From positions 864,157 through 928,156 of the forward strand of contig JAHGAU010000025.1 in NCBI GenBank assembly GCA_019925105.1: a stretch of 64,000 bases of DNA. Reading direction: 5' to 3'. How positions within the stretch are numbered: the first letter of the stretch is position 1; every line of letters begins with the position of its first letter. A program made the translations under genes and the position numbers. Positions 62,000-64,000 of the stretch are shown one piece after another. The notes beneath the pieces were generated by a model. It searched no databases and had not been told where the DNA came from. It was given only the letters and a program-made list of their open reading frames with translations. This stretch comes from Niebla homalea. Its lineage: Eukaryota; Ascomycota; Lecanoromycetes; Lecanorales; Ramalinaceae.

Positions 62000-62210
62000 T
62001 TCCACCCTTATTTGCACCCTTACCCTCGCACCCTTACCCCCACCCTCACCCCCACCCTCACCTGCACCCTTACCTGCACCCTCACCTGCACCCTCACCAC
62101 CCTCATCACCCTCATTACCCTCATCACCCTCATCACCCTTATCACCCTCATCACCCTTATCACCCTCAGTAACCTCACCCTCACTCTCACCCTTACCACC
62201 ACCCTTATTA
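62000..62210. repeat. CACCCT-based minisatellite
   Basis: The left part has a 12-bp unit (CACCCTCACCTG or CACCCTTACCTG). The right part switches to shorter CACCCTCAT and CACCCTTAT units. The His-Pro, Thr-Leu and Val-Arg repeat frames on both strands come from this repeat and are not proteins. Confidence 0.88.
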
Positions 62211-62378
62211 CTTTATTATTACCCCGCGTCTTGGCGGGATCTTGGCATATCCTGATCCCATCCCGCCGGGATAAGGATAGGATGGGATAAGATAAAGCTT
62301 TATCCCGTCCCACGCGGGATGGGATAAGTGAATCAAAAAACCGTCCCATCCCGTCCCGCTTCCCGGAGTATGTTTAAT

Positions 62379-63283
62379 TTATATAAGAAAAATTAAAAAT
62401 CTTACGAGTTTAAATATATATTTAATTTTTCTGGTTTTTTCCTCCGAAGTTTCTTATTTGCGATTAACGTAATTTTGAAAAATTAATAACTCTTTTTTAT
62501 TAAATCCAAATACGTTTTTTAAGTTAGTTCACTACGTATAAATATATATATTAAAACGAGTAGATTTATTGGTTTATACCGCTATTAGGGGACGTTGTTA
62601 TCGCCGCCGGGGAAAGCTTTATTTTAAAAGTATCTTTAATAAAAGTAATAATAGTTCTTAATATCTTTTATAAATTTTTTAATACGGATTTATTTTTATA
62701 AAGCTTATCGGCTATAAATATTTAATTTTGCTTAAGCTTTTTAATCTTTATATTGAATCCGTTATTAATTAATAAAAGTATTATCGTTCTCGTTTTTTAT
62801 TAAACTATTTCGATTAATAAACTTATTAATCGCTTATTATTTTTAATAATCGCAATAACGTCGGTATCGGGTTCCCACTTTTTTTTTGGTCTATTTAACG
62901 TAATTAAGGGAATTAATAACTACTTCGGTTTACTATTAGACCCAATAAGTGGCTTATTATCGAGTTTATAAAGTATAGATTTAATTATGCGTTTATCGTT
63001 ATTAAATTAAGTGATTTTTTCCTTTTACGTTAATTAATTCTAAAGTTTAGTATCTTCTATTTTTTTTAAATCGTTTTATAAATATTCTAACACGGTTTTT
63101 AAACTTATTTTTCTTATTTTTAATACCAAATTTTAATTCCTTTTTAATTAGCTTTTCGATATTAGTTTCGATTTATTTTATTACCGAGATCCTATGTTTT
63201 TTAAACCTATACCCAGTATATTTTTTAAGGATTTTAAATATTATTTCCTAGAATTTCTATCACCTAGTTCTCACTCTTTCCTG
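62379..63283. other. AT-rich DNA right of the TIR element, nothing recognised
   Basis: RIP-like composition, no readable protein block on either strand. It may be the remainder of the DDE transposon. Confidence 0.45.
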
Positions 63284-63375
63284 CCTGGAAAGAGTTATTT
63301 GCCCACTCGGCGTTAATTCGGCCTTCTCGGACTTGACCCAGGAAAAAGTCATTTTTAAAAATGACTCTTTCCAGG
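63284..63375. repeat. Hairpin-rich 92-bp inverted-repeat unit
   Basis: The left arm CCTGGAAAGAGTTATTT (63284-63300) is inverted at the right as AAAAATGACTCTTTCCAGG (63357-63375). Inside it is a perfect 20-base palindrome, AGTCATTTTTAAAAATGACT (63347-63366). The unit and its flanks (about 63250-63410) keep CA/TG dinucleotides. It may be a miniature inverted-repeat element; no target duplication was found. Confidence 0.55.
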
Positions 63376-64000
63376 GTAAAACCGGCCCGGATTTATTCAC
63401 TCTCTATATAAAAGGTATAGATTTTAATACGGCCTATTAATCCCGAGACCTTTAAGGTTCATCCGAGTAGTAATTATTTATTTATTAATTTTTAAATATT
63501 TATGAATTCCGGGTTATAAAATTTAAGTTTATTTCTTAACGTTAATTATTACTTTTTTATTGGTTATTTTCCGGTAAAATCTGGTAATTTAACTTTTTTT
63601 ATATGTTTCCCCGTTTTTTAATAATATCGGAAAAATAAAAATCCGTCTATTAATAATTACGGTAATATTAATTTATAAAGGTTTATAAATAATTCTTTAA
63701 GGTTTTAAAATATATCCGGATTATTATTAATCCTATATTTAATCTATTTAATTTAAAAGATAGTTTAAAAAAAACGCTTTATAATAATACCGGGAGAACT
63801 TAGATCCGTACCTTATTTAAGATTATATTACTTAATAATAATAAAAAAAAACTTATATAATACTTTTATTATTTTATTAATAATATAAAGGTCTTAAAAT
63901 TTCTTAATATAAGGTAACGGTTAACGTTATTTCTTTATATTAAGGCTTTAAGATCCGGCTATAATATTTATTTAAATATGAGAATAATTTATAAATAAAT
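63376..64000. other. AT-rich DNA at the right edge, nothing recognised
   Basis: After about 63410 the sequence is again RIP-like. No frame, terminus or repeat was recognised before the window ends. Confidence 0.45.

Larger units (their letters stand above)
61678..62370. mobile_element. TIR element (693 bp) with 8-bp target duplication, hAT-like, non-autonomous
   Basis: The ends are perfect inverted repeats of 23 bp beginning TACTCCGGGAAGCGGG. TGTTTAAT is duplicated outside both ends (61670-61677 and 62371-62378). An 8-bp duplication points to the hAT superfamily; because the ends are T...A, a 10-bp duplication with a 1-bp-shorter repeat is also possible. It encodes nothing. The interior is GC-rich: GGGA(C/T)GGGATA tandem motifs at 61690-61810, a CACCCTCACCTG-type minisatellite at about 62000-62200, and more GGGAT motifs and a GCGGGA...TCCCGC palindromic section at 62225-62365. 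It is not RIP-mutated. Confidence 0.8.

Noticed and set aside
61975..62349. His-Pro, Thr-Leu and Val-Arg repeat proteins
   Set aside because: All three frames come from one CACCCT minisatellite inside a TIR element.
1..64000. Mitochondrial origin because of very high AT
   Set aside because: Spliceosomal intron, LINEs, Helitrons, LTR elements and the CpA-to-TpA signature are nuclear features; GC-normal islands occur as well.

Overview
The window looks like a filamentous ascomycete (Pezizomycotina) chromosome segment made almost entirely of nested, dead transposable elements. Most of it is extremely AT-rich. CpA/TpG is depleted, and stop codons sit exactly where CAA/CAG codons are expected in recognisable transposon proteins. 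That is the footprint of repeat-induced point mutation (RIP). A few islands are not RIP-mutated: 8980-9195, 11714-12535, 23640-24693, most of 47521-47864, about 56226-59760, 61678-62370 and about 63250-63410. They are either single-copy host DNA or late insertions. The one confident host gene is at 57211-58766 (minus strand, one 92-bp intron, 487 aa), a fungal PD-(D/E)XK nuclease-like protein.

Layout, left to right. LINE family B relic (1-351 and 6174-6560, minus) is split by full-length LINE A1 (352-6159, minus, 14-bp target duplication). LINE C relic (minus) lies at about 6575-8418 and 15833-16996. It is split by a Ty3/gypsy element (8419-15832, plus, 477-bp LTRs, 5-bp target duplication). 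The gypsy element in turn carries a solo-LTR-like insertion (8980-9195) and a non-autonomous Helitron (11714-12535, minus) that landed inside the YLDD codons of its reverse transcriptase. LINE B1 (17318-23143, minus) is full length. A second non-autonomous Helitron (23640-24693, plus) has a textbook hairpin-plus-CTAG end. A 7.7-kb autonomous Helitron relic (25540-33287, plus) still shows Rep (HUH and Y2 regions) and Pif1-type helicase blocks. Next comes LINE C (plus, about 33288-35152 and 46801-47520), split by LINE A2 (35153-46786, plus), which is itself split by LINE A3 (38815-44628, minus). An LTR-like sequence follows (47521-47864), then unresolved AT-rich DNA, then LINE B2 (50004-55795, minus). 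After the GC-normal island with the host gene come a DDE transposase relic (about 60870-61660) and a 693-bp TIR element (61678-62370) with an 8-bp target duplication and GC-rich minisatellites.

How the parts relate. The autonomous Helitron and the 822-bp Helitron share their first 23 bp, a longer 5' region and the same 3' hairpin, so the large element probably mobilised the small one. Both small Helitrons carry tandem repeats of about 99 bp with related units, an architecture like the repeat-bearing Helitron-associated elements known in animals. The three LINE families share an ORF1 start (MATN-x-GTPEV). A and B also share a 3' end with a TTGA-type tail. No tRNA, rRNA or CRISPR was seen. All boundaries were read by eye; no alignments or database searches were run.
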